64,000 bases of DNA from JBJHCA01 sp050485785 (GTDB taxonomy: Bacteria; Bacteroidota; Bacteroidia; Chitinophagales; Saprospiraceae). Position numbers and translations under genes: made by a program. How positions within the stretch are numbered: position 1 is the first letter of the stretch; every line of letters begins with the position of its first letter. The notes below the pieces were generated by a model. It was not told the DNA's origin, ran no database searches, and saw only the letters and a list, made by a program, of their open reading frames with translations. Positions 25,142 through 34,613 of the stretch are shown piece after piece. The stretch lies in assembly GCA_050485785.1 (NCBI GenBank), contig JBJHCA010000006.1:1-64000 (forward strand). Reading direction: 5' to 3'.

Positions 25142-26245
25142 ATGAAAGTAATCTTTACTCCAGCAATTTTTCTTTTCGCAATTGCGCTGCATGCCCAGGT
25201 TACCATAACCAACAGCATTTTTCCTGGTGCAGGACATTCACTGTATTACCAGACTTCCTTTGCTCTGCAAGGATTTGAACCCGGTCAGGCAGGAGCCGAT
25301 CAGCAATGGGACATGACTCAGCTTACGGTTCATAGTTCCGACACCATGCATTTCTTCCACCCCGCTGAAGGTAATTATTCCGGCAGTTTCGTTTTTGCCG
25401 ACTTCATGATTAAAATGGACAGTGCCGAAGTGTATGGCCGCACGCTGGCCACACGGGTTGAAATGATCGGAATTGCCGGACCGGATCCTTCCGGTTTTGG
25501 CTTGTTTGATTCCATCAATGTGCCCATCAACCCGCCTCAGCGATTGTATGAAGCTCCGCTTGTATTTGGCCATACAAGTCAGCACAATGCTGAAATTAAG
25601 ATTACTTTGCCCGGTATCCCGGAACTGGAAGGGCTTGAACTGGACATTGATTCAGTAAGAATTAAACTGGTAACCAAGCGAAGTGATGAGGTGGATGCCT
25701 ACGGAACGCTCATGTTGCCGGGAGGTACTTATCAGGTACTCAGACAGCGGCAGGAAACAATAACCTCCATCGAAGTAGAACTGCTGATACAATTGCTTCC
25801 CCCGCCCATCCCACCGGTGTGGGTTAATCCATCTCAATTTGGCCTGGATATCGGGCTGCCGTCTGATACTTCAATGGCGTATGTGTTTTTTGCCGAAGGA
25901 CAGAAAGGTCACGTTGCCCGCATAGATATGGCAGATGAAGAAGAGGTGATGTCTGTTCAATACAAAACTGGGGATAATGTTACCGGAGTGCGGACTGATC
26001 TCAGCACCATGGGGTTTCGTGTTTTCCCCAATCCGGCAAGCCATACTCTGGTCATAGAATCCCCTGAGGGACTTGAACAGGACTATGTTTTCAACCTTTA
26101 CGATATCAGTGGGAAAGTGGCTGCTCATGGTCAGTTTTCGGGAAGCCATCAGCTCAATGTGAGCAGTCTGCCCGGCGGAACCTACATTCTTGCCTTGTAT
26201 CACAACGATCAAAGAATTGGAAGTAAAGCCATACTGATAAGATAA
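25142..26245 (+). CDS. secreted protein with T9SS type A sorting domain
   Basis: A 367-residue protein exported by a signal peptide (MKVIFTPAIFLFAIALHAQ) and then through the type IX system. The last 75 residues are a type A sorting domain (FRVFPNPASHTLVIES, YDISGKVAAHG, LPGGTYILALY). The central 270 residues are beta-rich, with no enzyme motif and no family I recognise; a surface or matrix role is possible. It has its own promoter box and precedes a T9SS-sorted multicopper oxidase gene by about 130 bases. Confidence 0.85.
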   Translation: MKVIFTPAIFLFAIALHAQVTITNSIFPGAGHSLYYQTSFALQGFEPGQAGADQQWDMTQLTVHSSDTMHFFHPAEGNYSGSFVFADFMIKMDSAEVYGRTLATRVEMIGIAGPDPSGFGLFDSINVPINPPQRLYEAPLVFGHTSQHNAEIKITLPGIPELEGLELDIDSVRIKLVTKRSDEVDAYGTLMLPGGTYQVLRQRQETITSIEVELLIQLLPPPIPPVWVNPSQFGLDIGLPSDTSMAYVFFAEGQKGHVARIDMADEEEVMSVQYKTGDNVTGVRTDLSTMGFRVFPNPASHTLVIESPEGLEQDYVFNLYDISGKVAAHGQFSGSHQLNVSSLPGGTYILALYHNDQRIGSKAILIR

Positions 26246-26317
26246 GCAGGCAATCCATTGGCAGATAAAGCAGGAGTCAATGCTGTGAGAATGGCCGGAA
26301 TGTAATCAGAGTTACAC

Positions 26318-26345
26318 TTGTGACAGAGAGTTTAGGCTAATTTTA
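26318..26345 (+). promoter_or_regulatory. possible promoter of the multicopper oxidase gene
   Basis: TTG (26318-26320), a 17-base spacer, then TAATTTTA (26338-26345), one base from TAnnTTTG. Transcription would start near 26352, which favours the ATG at 26380 over one at 26347. Confidence 0.35.
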
Positions 26346-26379
26346 CATGATCCGGAAACTGTGTAAGAGTAGGGGCTTT

Positions 26380-28110
26380 ATGAACAAAAAGGTATACAAT
26401 AAAATTAAACTGCACAGCACAGCCATCTGGGTATTGATTCTGTCGGCCCTGTCATCACTGAATGCCCAAAACCCTCTTTTTATCCCCGACACCCTGAGCG
26501 GAGATACCATAGTTTTGAATCTGCAGCATGGCAGTATAGCGTTGGTTGAAGGTGTACAAACCGCCTCCATGGGAGCCAACGGCAACATCCTGGGCCCAAC
26601 ACTGATACTCCACAAGGGGCAGCACGTGCAAATGATGGTCAATAACCAACTCAATCAACACTCTACCATCCACTGGCATGGTATGCACGTAGCCCCATGG
26701 AACGATGGCAGCCCTCACACGCTCATCCATCCGGGAATGACATGGATGCCTGAGTTTACCGTACTAGATCATGCTTCTACTTACTGGTATCATCCCCATC
26801 CGCATCACATGACTAACCTGCAGGTTTCATTGGGGATTGCCGGGCTCATTATTGTCCGCGATGCTGAAGAAGCTGCCCTTCCGCTGCCACGAAGTTATGG
26901 TGTGGATGATTTTCCCGTAATCATTCAAACCAAAGACCTCGACAATGACGGGCAGGTAGTGGTGTTTTCGAACAACGACGACTTGCTGATGGTGAATGCC
27001 ACCTTTGACCCGGTACTCGACGTACCTGCTCAGGTGATAAGACTTCGCGTTCTCAACGGTTCATCGCAACGAGTTTTTAACCTGGGCATGAGTAATGGTC
27101 AAACTATGTTCCAGATTGGCACAGATGCAGGCCTGCTTAGCGGCACGTATGCCACTCAGCGTATCAAACTTTCTCCCGGCGAACGGGCCGAGATTTTGCT
27201 CGATCTGGATGAAATGTCCGGCACTGTAATTCATCTGATGAGCTATGCTTCAGAACTTCCTAATGGCATCTACGGTGCTGCCAATCCGGGAATAGGACCC
27301 GGCATGGTGCTTACCGGATATCACCCCAACCCGCTTAACGGAAATAACTTTAACATTCTGCAGCTCAACATAGGCCCTGCAACCGATAATCCGGTTATTG
27401 GAATACCGTCAAGCCTTGTGAATATCGAGCCGATTCCGGAAAGTGCTGCACACCTTACACGTCCATTTACTTTTGATGCCATGAACATGGGCCCGACACA
27501 ACTTGATGGCCATTTTTGGATTAATAACACCCCGTTTGATATCGACAAAGTGAACTTTACGGTTGCACTCAATGCCGTGGAGATTTGGGAAATTACTAAT
27601 CATACCGCCATTGCCCATCCGTTTCACATGCACAACGTTCCCTTTTATATTATCGACCGCAACGGAATTCCGCCCCATCCCGGTGAGCAGGGCAGAAAAG
27701 ACGTGGTGCTGGTCAATGCCATGGAAACTGTTCGCTACATTACACAATTCACCAATTTCAGCCACCCCGATCTGCCTTACATGTATCATTGTCACATGCT
27801 CACCCATGAAGATGACGGAATGATGGGCCAGTTTCTGGTACTGGACGAAGGCACCAATATCCGGAACGCCAACCTGTATGCTGATCCGGTCATTCATCCC
27901 AATCCGGTACAACATCATTTTTATCTGCACACACTGGATGAAATTGCCCATGTTTCCATTTATGACCTTCTGGGCCGAAGCATTAGCGATTTCCGGTTTT
28001 ACCGGGATGGTAACAAGGTTGAAGTGGCAGGCCTGAGTACAGGAATGTACATCCTTCAATTGCATTACATAGACGGCAGAACTGACACACTCCGTTTTAT
28101 CCGGCAGTAG
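26380..28110 (+). CDS. secreted multicopper oxidase with T9SS sorting domain
   Basis: A 576-residue extracellular or cell-surface oxidase that couples one-electron substrate oxidation to reduction of oxygen to water. All four copper-ligand blocks are present: HWHGMH, WYHPHPHHM, HPFHMHNVPFYI and YHCHMLTHEDDGMM, the last giving the T1 His-Cys-His with a Met axial ligand. The cupredoxin layout resembles CueO/CotA/bilirubin oxidase. The signal peptide begins at Met 26380 (MNKKVYNKIKL); an ATG 33 bases upstream lies before the likely transcript start. The C-terminal 75 residues are a T9SS sorting domain (VIHPNPVQHHFYL). The substrate (metal, phenolic or pigment) is unknown. Confidence 0.92.
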   Translation: MNKKVYNKIKLHSTAIWVLILSALSSLNAQNPLFIPDTLSGDTIVLNLQHGSIALVEGVQTASMGANGNILGPTLILHKGQHVQMMVNNQLNQHSTIHWHGMHVAPWNDGSPHTLIHPGMTWMPEFTVLDHASTYWYHPHPHHMTNLQVSLGIAGLIIVRDAEEAALPLPRSYGVDDFPVIIQTKDLDNDGQVVVFSNNDDLLMVNATFDPVLDVPAQVIRLRVLNGSSQRVFNLGMSNGQTMFQIGTDAGLLSGTYATQRIKLSPGERAEILLDLDEMSGTVIHLMSYASELPNGIYGAANPGIGPGMVLTGYHPNPLNGNNFNILQLNIGPATDNPVIGIPSSLVNIEPIPESAAHLTRPFTFDAMNMGPTQLDGHFWINNTPFDIDKVNFTVALNAVEIWEITNHTAIAHPFHMHNVPFYIIDRNGIPPHPGEQGRKDVVLVNAMETVRYITQFTNFSHPDLPYMYHCHMLTHEDDGMMGQFLVLDEGTNIRNANLYADPVIHPNPVQHHFYLHTLDEIAHVSIYDLLGRSISDFRFYRDGNKVEVAGLSTGMYILQLHYIDGRTDTLRFIRQ

Positions 28111-28273
28111 TTTCACATCCTATGAAAACTTAGTTGTTCATTACCTGATAGCGGTAATCAGGCGCATTCCCTGTGAATTTGAAGATCAGATGCTCAGCAG
28201 CCTGAGTACAACAAAAAATTTTACGACCGGGTTAAACGTTATGTGTTGAATACCTAACCCAAAACTACAAACA

Positions 28274-28681
28274 ATGAAAACCCCAGTTTTTCAAGTCTTC
28301 CTCATTTTATTAGGCTCGCTGGTTTTTTCAGCCTGCCTCAAAGAGCCCCACACTATTACATCCCATGATTGGGAATTCAAAACCATCCACAAGCCCAACG
28401 GTGAGCGAAAAGGAACCGGTAAAAAATACACCCTTACGTTTACGGGGCCCGCTTCTTTCTCCTACAACACCGATGTAAACAGTTGCTGGGGCAATTACAT
28501 TTCCGGCCCGCATGATCATATTGATTTCAGTATGCCGGCTTGCACCGAAGTGTGCTGCGACAGTGAGTTTGCACAACTTATCGGTCAGTATCTGTACCAG
28601 GTTACCTATTTCGAGATCAGGGGAAGAAACCTTAACCTTAAAGGCCCGGGTGGCTTGCAGATTGATCTGCGACGACGTTAA
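28274..28681 (+). CDS. small lipoprotein, META/HslJ-like appearance
   Basis: A 135-residue exported lipoprotein. The signal peptide ends in lipobox FSAC with the lipidated Cys at 21. The mature part holds WEFKTIHKPNGERKG, KYTLTFTGPASFSYNTDVNSCWGNY and a Cys-rich ACTEVCCDSEF segment, then LNLKGPGGLQIDL. The order of strands resembles META/HslJ-like small domains, but this is only an impression. It is flanked by non-coding gaps with a possible own transcript; it faces the AhpD-like gene 18 bases away. Confidence 0.7.
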   Translation: MKTPVFQVFLILLGSLVFSACLKEPHTITSHDWEFKTIHKPNGERKGTGKKYTLTFTGPASFSYNTDVNSCWGNYISGPHDHIDFSMPACTEVCCDSEFAQLIGQYLYQVTYFEIRGRNLNLKGPGGLQIDLRRR

Positions 28682-28699
28682 TCAAAACCGTGAGAACTG

Positions 28700-29299
28700 C
28701 TAATAGGTGTGTCGGCTTCCGCTCCATCCATGATCAGGCGGAAACTGTCTGCCGCATGCTTCTGCATCAGGTTCCATAGGAGTGCCCATACTGTCGTTCC
28801 AGCGATTGAGGAACCCGAATAAGGAAATAACACCCAGCATTTCAACTATTTCTCCATCATTCCAGTACTCCTTCAGGCGTGTTTTCAATTCTTCGTCCAC
28901 ATCTGAAGGAGCTACTGATGCTGCCCGTGCAAAATCGAGAGCAACCCGCTCTGCTTCATTAAAAGCAGGGTGTTGATGGTAATCCCAAACATTCCTGAGT
29001 TTTTCCTCATCAGCCCCATATCGTTTTGCAGCCAATGCAGCGTGTGCCTGGCAGTATTCACAGCCGGCTACTGCGCTGCTGATCAATGCTATGAGCCTTT
29101 TTAGCACAGAGGTAACACGCCCGTGATTAGCCATCACTGCCTTGTTCAATACGACAAACGCCCTGGCTATTTCCGGCCTCAATTGCATGGTGAGCAGGCT
29201 GTTTGGGTAAAAGCCCAGAGTTTCATGATAAAACACGATGATTTCCTTTAAGCTGTCATCTTTGATGTCATTCAGGGGACTTATCAGCGGATTTTTCAT
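28700..29299 (-). CDS. carboxymuconolactone decarboxylase / AhpD-like peroxidase-related protein
   Basis: A 199-residue helical protein of the AhpD-like superfamily. The redox motif CEYCQAH (CxxCxxxH type) sits about residue 80 in the block AVAGCEYCQAHAALAAKRYGA, and the second conserved helix reads EIVEMLGVISLFGFLNRWNDSM. Members accept electrons through the two cysteines and reduce peroxides or act as general thiol-disulfide enzymes. The gene is transcribed alone. Together with sodA, bcp and the bacilliredoxin it adds to the peroxide-handling genes in this window. The substrate is not determined. Confidence 0.85.
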   Translation of the reverse strand: MKNPLISPLNDIKDDSLKEIIVFYHETLGFYPNSLLTMQLRPEIARAFVVLNKAVMANHGRVTSVLKRLIALISSAVAGCEYCQAHAALAAKRYGADEEKLRNVWDYHQHPAFNEAERVALDFARAASVAPSDVDEELKTRLKEYWNDGEIVEMLGVISLFGFLNRWNDSMGTPMEPDAEACGRQFPPDHGWSGSRHTY

Positions 29300-29437
29300 A
29301 AATATCTTTTTGTTAGGTGCATCTGTGCACCTGTAGCTGTTTATCGCAAAAATTCTGCCACATCAACTTTCTTTAGCCTGACAAGCCTGTTGAAACACCA
29401 TAAACTGCCGGATCTGTAAATTGAAGTCGGAAAAGAA

Positions 29438-30724
29438 TCAGGTCTTTTGTTTCTTCTTTTTAGCTGCCGGAAACAGTACATTATTGAGGATAAGGCGGTA
29501 ACCCGGAGAATTTGGATGAAGGTTAAGGTCTGTGGGTGGATCGTTGACAAAGTGGCGATAATCTTCAGGATCATGACCTGCATAAAACGTCCAGGTTCCC
29601 ATACCAAAGGTGCCATGAATGTACCTGGCTTCATGGGCACTGCGGTTCTCACCCAGAATGGTAACATTGGGTTTGATGTATTGCTTTTTGAATGCTGTGG
29701 TCTGACCCATAAAGCCCTTAACAACGCGAGTATGATTCTGAGTGAGCATGGTAGGAACCGGATCCCATTTGGCCGAAAATTCAAACAAGGTAAAGTAATC
29801 GTGTTCCTGCCTTACCTGCCTATCCTGAGTATTGTCAATGGATGAAAACTCATATTCCAGCGGATTGCGCACCAGGGTAAAATCACGGAATGCAAAGGTT
29901 CTGGAGAAATCGAGTTTTTCATCTGCATTGGGATCCATGGGATCCCCGTCAAAATACTCGTGAACAATATCCACACCCTCTGCGGCAAGTGCAATATCAT
30001 AGGTATCGGTAGCTGCGCACATGGCAAACATAAAACCACCCGCCCCAACAAATTGCTTGATCTGTTTAACTACGGCTAGTTTGAGTAGTGAAACTTTGTC
30101 AAAGCCGAGCTCAGCAGCCAGCTTCTCCATTCTGGCTACATAGTTCTGGTACCATGCATGGTTGTGGTATGCGCGGTAAAATTTGCCGTACTGACCTGTG
30201 AAGTCTTCGTGATGCAGATGCAGCCAGTCATACTTCACGAGTTCTCCATTCAGTATTTCCCTGTCATAGATCACATCATAAGGTATTTCAGCATAGGTCA
30301 GTACCAGGGTAACGGCATCGTCCCAGGGTTCAATTTTTTCACCCCTTGCATCTTCAGCCGGAGTGTAGACGGCAATTTTGGGCGGCACTTCCAGTTTGAT
30401 GGCCTCCATGTTGGCTTCCGGATGATTGATCTCTGCGAGTATCCTGTTAAACTGAGCGTCAGGTATCACCTGATAGCTGACATCGCGGATGATGCATTCG
30501 CGTTCAAAAAGAGGCGTGTGAACAAAGGCAAAACTTCCGCCGCGGTAATTGAGAAGCCACCATGCATCAGTTTCGTGTTCCAGCACCCAGTAGGTGATCC
30601 CATAGGCTTTCAGGTGGTTCCGCTGAACCTCGTCCATTGGAATCAATATATAGGCAGCATGTAATTGAACCGCTGTAAGTATAATCACTAGGAACCCGAG
30701 GAATGATCTGAACATATGTGGCAA
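29438..30724 (-). CDS. secreted protein of the Bacteroidota 'asparagine synthetase B'-named family
   Basis: A 428-residue protein with a signal peptide (MFRSFLGFLVIILTAVQLHAAY). The family is often labelled asparagine synthetase B in databases, but I see neither the N-terminal Cys nucleophile nor the ATP-binding SGGxDS motif of AsnB, and the protein is exported, so that name looks wrong. Visible blocks are YILIPMDEVQRNHLKAYGI, WWLLNYRGGSF, VYTPAEDARGEKIEPWDDAV and, near the end, YIHGTFGMGTWTFYAGHDPED. The last resembles a class I glutamine amidotransferase-like fold. It ends with a basic KKKKQK tail. A start at the third-next Met (30715) is equally possible. It sits 77 bases after rodA on the same strand. 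Confidence 0.7.
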   Translation of the reverse strand: MPHMFRSFLGFLVIILTAVQLHAAYILIPMDEVQRNHLKAYGITYWVLEHETDAWWLLNYRGGSFAFVHTPLFERECIIRDVSYQVIPDAQFNRILAEINHPEANMEAIKLEVPPKIAVYTPAEDARGEKIEPWDDAVTLVLTYAEIPYDVIYDREILNGELVKYDWLHLHHEDFTGQYGKFYRAYHNHAWYQNYVARMEKLAAELGFDKVSLLKLAVVKQIKQFVGAGGFMFAMCAATDTYDIALAAEGVDIVHEYFDGDPMDPNADEKLDFSRTFAFRDFTLVRNPLEYEFSSIDNTQDRQVRQEHDYFTLFEFSAKWDPVPTMLTQNHTRVVKGFMGQTTAFKKQYIKPNVTILGENRSAHEARYIHGTFGMGTWTFYAGHDPEDYRHFVNDPPTDLNLHPNSPGYRLILNNVLFPAAKKKKQKT

Positions 30725-30801
30725 CTTTATGAGATTGATCTGATGGTATTGGTCTGGTATATACGTATAAAACGGCTAAATCGTTTACGCACACCGGCTT
30801 T

Positions 30802-32226
30802 TTAACGAAATACAAGGAGTCTGCCACTGTCAAGTTTCAGCAATACAAATATGAGAATGGTAAAAGATAACAAAGACGACCCACCATAGCTGAGGAAGGG
30901 GAGAGGAATGCCAACCACCGGTACCAGCCCCATGGTCATGCCAATATTGATAAAGTAATGGAAAAATATGATGCCGGCTACACTGTAAGCATACACACGT
31001 ACAAATCTGGACCGTTGCCGTTCTGCCAGATAAATAATCCTGAGCAGCAGCAGCGTAAATAAAATCACTATGGCCACCGAGCCGATAAATCCGTGCTCTT
31101 CCCCCGCCGTACAAAAGATAAAATCCGTGCTTTGCTCCGGAACATAGTTGTATTTGGTAAGGGTTCCCTGTAAAATTCCCTTTCCAGAAAATCCGCCTGA
31201 GCCAATAGCCAGCTTTGACTGGGTAAGATTATAGAGCGCTCCCAGCGGATCAGTTTTGTGAGGTTGTAGCCAGACGTTTAGTCTGTCCTGTTGATGTGGC
31301 TTTAGAATATTGTCAAAGGTATAATCCACAGAAAATGCCAGCCCGGCACTAAGTACCAGTGCAACACCGGTATAGATTAAAATATTCCAATGTTTCCTCA
31401 CAGCCAGGATGATTCCCGTTACCAATACCAGTGCAGCATTGATGTAAAACGCATCAAGGGCATAACCAAAGTACACCGCTGTTCCTGATGTGGCTACAAT
31501 AATGGCATAAAACAACATCTTATACGGCAGATCATGCCAGTGCAACAGCAAAATGAGCAGGCCAAGCAACACGAGTATCAAAAAAACTACCGTGAGCGGA
31601 ACCACAAGAGCCGAGATGAACAACAGCACCCCAACTATGGCCACCACATACGGCAAAGGTGGCATACCTTCTCTGAATAAAGGCAGCATAAGCGCAACAA
31701 ATACCAGGGCCGTTCCAAAGTCGCCCTGCAGAAGAATCAGCAATACGGGGATTGCCAGTATGATACTGATCCTGAACTGATGTCTGGGCACTTTAAGGCT
31801 TACATCATGCGAGCTCAGGTAAGCTGCTATGGCCAGTGATGTGGCAAATTTGGCCAGCTCAGCAGGCTGGAAGCGCCCTACACCTAAATCGAACCATGAC
31901 TTTGAACCGGCAACTTCAATACCTATGAACAAAACCAAAACAAGCAGTATGAGCGAAAAAAAGTATATCGGGTTGGCAAATGCCCTGTAAAAAGAACTAT
32001 CGATAATCAAACATATTCCTCCCACAATTACACTGATGCCGATCCAGGTGAGCTGTATTTGGAAACGGGCCGGTAAATCCCAGATCGATTCCTGGTCCGG
32101 AGAATAGGAAACGGCATAAACTAAAACTGCTCCTACAGCCACAAGTGCATAGAAAAGGATCAGCGTAATCCAGTCAAAATCGCGGGCAATATCTATTTTC
32201 CTTTCTTTCATTGGTGTTCTGCTCAT
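30802..32226 (-). CDS. rodA: rod shape-determining SEDS protein
   Basis: The peptidoglycan glycosyltransferase of the elongasome. The 474-residue polytopic protein has about ten spans. Diagnostic SEDS blocks are the central loop AIGSGGFSGKGILQGTLTK, the acidic PEQSTDFIFCTAGEEHG with the family Asp, and the C-terminal GLVPVVGIPLPFLSYGGSS. The long insert with extra spans around residues 200-300 is common in Bacteroidota RodA. It overlaps mrdA by 4 bases, so the two partners, RodA and PBP2, are translated together. Confidence 0.95.
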   Translation of the reverse strand: MSRTPMKERKIDIARDFDWITLILFYALVAVGAVLVYAVSYSPDQESIWDLPARFQIQLTWIGISVIVGGICLIIDSSFYRAFANPIYFFSLILLVLVLFIGIEVAGSKSWFDLGVGRFQPAELAKFATSLAIAAYLSSHDVSLKVPRHQFRISIILAIPVLLILLQGDFGTALVFVALMLPLFREGMPPLPYVVAIVGVLLFISALVVPLTVVFLILVLLGLLILLLHWHDLPYKMLFYAIIVATSGTAVYFGYALDAFYINAALVLVTGIILAVRKHWNILIYTGVALVLSAGLAFSVDYTFDNILKPHQQDRLNVWLQPHKTDPLGALYNLTQSKLAIGSGGFSGKGILQGTLTKYNYVPEQSTDFIFCTAGEEHGFIGSVAIVILFTLLLLRIIYLAERQRSRFVRVYAYSVAGIIFFHYFINIGMTMGLVPVVGIPLPFLSYGGSSLLSFTILIFVLLKLDSGRLLVFR

Positions 32227-34091
32227 CGGGCAGTAAATGCCAGCAGGTTAGCGTTGACCATTCTGTCTTCCAATGCCTGACGTGACGGATCGATTTGTCG
32301 TGTTAAATAAAATTCAGTAAGCAAGCTGGCTATGGGTGCCGCATATCTTGAACCTCCACCGCTGTTTTCCACGAAAACGGCAATCGCAATGGCGGGATTT
32401 CCAACCGGTGCAAAGCCTACATAAACTGAATGGCTGTCGCCGTGAGGGTTTTGGGAAGTTCCGGTTTTACCCCCGGATTTAACCCCAATGTGTTTAAGGT
32501 TAGCTACCCGGGCTGTACCTGCCTCTACCACCAGCTCCATGCCTTCTATCACCGGTATGAAATGTTTGGGGTCGATACCAGAATTATTGTATTCCCATCC
32601 TGTAGATGCTAGCCATTGGTCTCCATCTTTTACAGCTTTAAGCAGATGGGGAGTAATGTAGTATCCTTTGTTGGCAATTAATGCACTCATGTTGGCCATT
32701 TGCAGAGAGGTCATCAGGTATTCACCCTGGCCTATGCCCAGTGAAATAATGGTAGTACTGTACCAGCTTCCCCGGTTGCGGGGATAAAGCCTGTCGTAAT
32801 AGGCTACGGTAGGTACATTGCCGCTTCCTTCCACGGGAAAGTCGATTCCCAACTTTACGCCCATACCTGAAGCATAGAGATAATTATTCAGAAAGTCGAG
32901 CCCTTTTGAAGCTGAGTAGAAGCCTTCCCGTTCAATGATGCTTTTGAAAGCCTGGCAAAAATAGTTGTTACAGGAGTATTGCAAGGCTGTCTGTACATCG
33001 CCGGTATGCGGATGGCTTCTGCAGCCTGTCAGCCTGCGCCCGTTGTGAAAAAAAGCACCTCTGCAGGAGTATCCGGTATGTGGATAGATTTGGCCATCCT
33101 GCAATGCAATGGCAGCCAGCAGCGATTTAAAAATTGATCCCGGCGGGTACTCCGCCATCAGAGCCCGGTTAAAAAATGGACGTGTGCTGTCCTGCATCAG
33201 ATAAGTGAAGGCATAGGGGCGCTCCCTGTTAATGGAGAGCAGATTGGGATTGTATGAAGGTGCAGATACCAGAACTAGCACTTCGCCTGTGGACGGTTCA
33301 ATGGCCACTATACTGCCACGCTTGTTTTGCATAAGGTACTCGGCATAATACTGAAGTTCCATGTCCAGCGTAAGCATGATATCACTTCCCGATACCGAAG
33401 GAATATCTGCCTCCCCGTTCATATAGCTTCCCTGAACGCGGCCCAAGTTATCCCGAAGCACATACCGCACTCCTTTTTCACCGCGCAATAACTCTTCGTA
33501 CTGCCACTCCAGCCCACTTGCGCCAATGTAATCGCCCCTGGAATAAACTCCTTCAAACCGGTCGATCTGTTGCTGATTCACTTCGCTGAGGTAGCCTAAT
33601 ACATGAGCACCGGCAGGTATGGGGTAATTGCGGACATTTCGCAACTGAACAAAGAACCCGGGGAATTCATACATACTCTCCTGGAACCTGGCATAGGTTT
33701 CTGCTGAGATTTTGTCCATAAAAACAAAGGGCTGCCAGGGAGCAAATCGCCGGTCTGACCAGTCTTTGTTCATCCGCTGTTCAAATTCTTCTACGGTAAT
33801 GTCCAGGATATTGCAAAACTTCAGGGTATCAATATTGCGCACCTGATTGTAGGTTGCATACAGGTCATACAAAGCCTTGTTATTGACCACCAGCAGACCT
33901 TCCCTGTCATACATCAGTCCTCTGGATGGGTACATGGTAACCCGCTGAACCACATTGGTTGTAGCCCTTGCTTTGTAGGTTTCATCTATAAGCTGAATTT
34001 CGGCCAGTTTAAGAATGAGTACCAACGCCCCCAGAATGATCACAGATTGTATGATCATTTTTCTCACCCTTTCCTGCTGCTCTGTTCGCAT
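32223..34091 (-). CDS. mrdA: penicillin-binding protein 2 (elongasome transpeptidase)
   Basis: A 622-residue class B PBP that crosslinks peptidoglycan made by RodA. An N-terminal span lies near 12-30, the pedestal domain follows, and the transpeptidase domain carries SxxK in PPGSIFKS, SxN in YSCNNYF and KTG in SGGKTGTSQNPHG. The set is complete. It overlaps rodA by 4 bases and lies 6 bases after mreD, which matches the usual mreBCD-mrdA-rodA order. Confidence 0.96.
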   Translation of the reverse strand: MRTEQQERVRKMIIQSVIILGALVLILKLAEIQLIDETYKARATTNVVQRVTMYPSRGLMYDREGLLVVNNKALYDLYATYNQVRNIDTLKFCNILDITVEEFEQRMNKDWSDRRFAPWQPFVFMDKISAETYARFQESMYEFPGFFVQLRNVRNYPIPAGAHVLGYLSEVNQQQIDRFEGVYSRGDYIGASGLEWQYEELLRGEKGVRYVLRDNLGRVQGSYMNGEADIPSVSGSDIMLTLDMELQYYAEYLMQNKRGSIVAIEPSTGEVLVLVSAPSYNPNLLSINRERPYAFTYLMQDSTRPFFNRALMAEYPPGSIFKSLLAAIALQDGQIYPHTGYSCRGAFFHNGRRLTGCRSHPHTGDVQTALQYSCNNYFCQAFKSIIEREGFYSASKGLDFLNNYLYASGMGVKLGIDFPVEGSGNVPTVAYYDRLYPRNRGSWYSTTIISLGIGQGEYLMTSLQMANMSALIANKGYYITPHLLKAVKDGDQWLASTGWEYNNSGIDPKHFIPVIEGMELVVEAGTARVANLKHIGVKSGGKTGTSQNPHGDSHSVYVGFAPVGNPAIAIAVFVENSGGGSRYAAPIASLLTEFYLTRQIDPSRQALEDRMVNANLLAFTAR

Positions 34092-34097
34092 GGCACC

Positions 34098-34613
34098 TTA
34101 ACGCTTGGGGTTAAAAATATATTGATAGGCCGTGGCCAAAAAGACAGCCGGAAGCAAACTATAGGCAACCGACAATAAAATCTCCTGCCAAAAATATGGT
34201 GTAAAAATAGCCATACTGAAATAAAACACCAGGTGAAGCAGGTAAAAAACCGTACTATATGTTAAAAACCAGCGAATTCCGTTTTCCATGGCCGTTGGCA
34301 TCAGGGCTTCACTGTACCCGGTCCGGGGCTGTAGCAACCTGATGAGTGCGGGCCGGCAAAAGGCACTGAATACTGAAGCTGATGCATGTACACCCGGGGA
34401 GTCGTAAAAACTGTCGACACTTACTCCCATAAAAAATGCTATCAATAATAAAACCCAGGTGGGAAATCGCATGGGTAAAACCAGTACCATGACCGGATAA
34501 ATAAACAAATGCATGTAAGGTGCCTGCTCAAGATGTACATTGCGTAGCACGAGAACCTGAAGCCCAAGCAACACAAGAAACCTGAAAGTGTATCGAATAA
34601 AATTACCGGTCAT
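34098..34613 (-). CDS. mreD: rod shape-determining protein MreD
   Basis: A 171-residue inner-membrane protein with about five spans, the size and hydropathy expected for MreD. Sequence alone is weakly conserved, but its place between mreC and mrdA makes the call firm. Residues such as FPTWVLLLIAFFMGVSVDSFYDSPGVHA fit the MreD motif with an acidic residue after the second span. Its start overlaps the mreC stop by 11 bases, indicating coupled translation. Confidence 0.88.
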   Translation of the reverse strand: MTGNFIRYTFRFLVLLGLQVLVLRNVHLEQAPYMHLFIYPVMVLVLPMRFPTWVLLLIAFFMGVSVDSFYDSPGVHASASVFSAFCRPALIRLLQPRTGYSEALMPTAMENGIRWFLTYSTVFYLLHLVFYFSMAIFTPYFWQEILLSVAYSLLPAVFLATAYQYIFNPKR

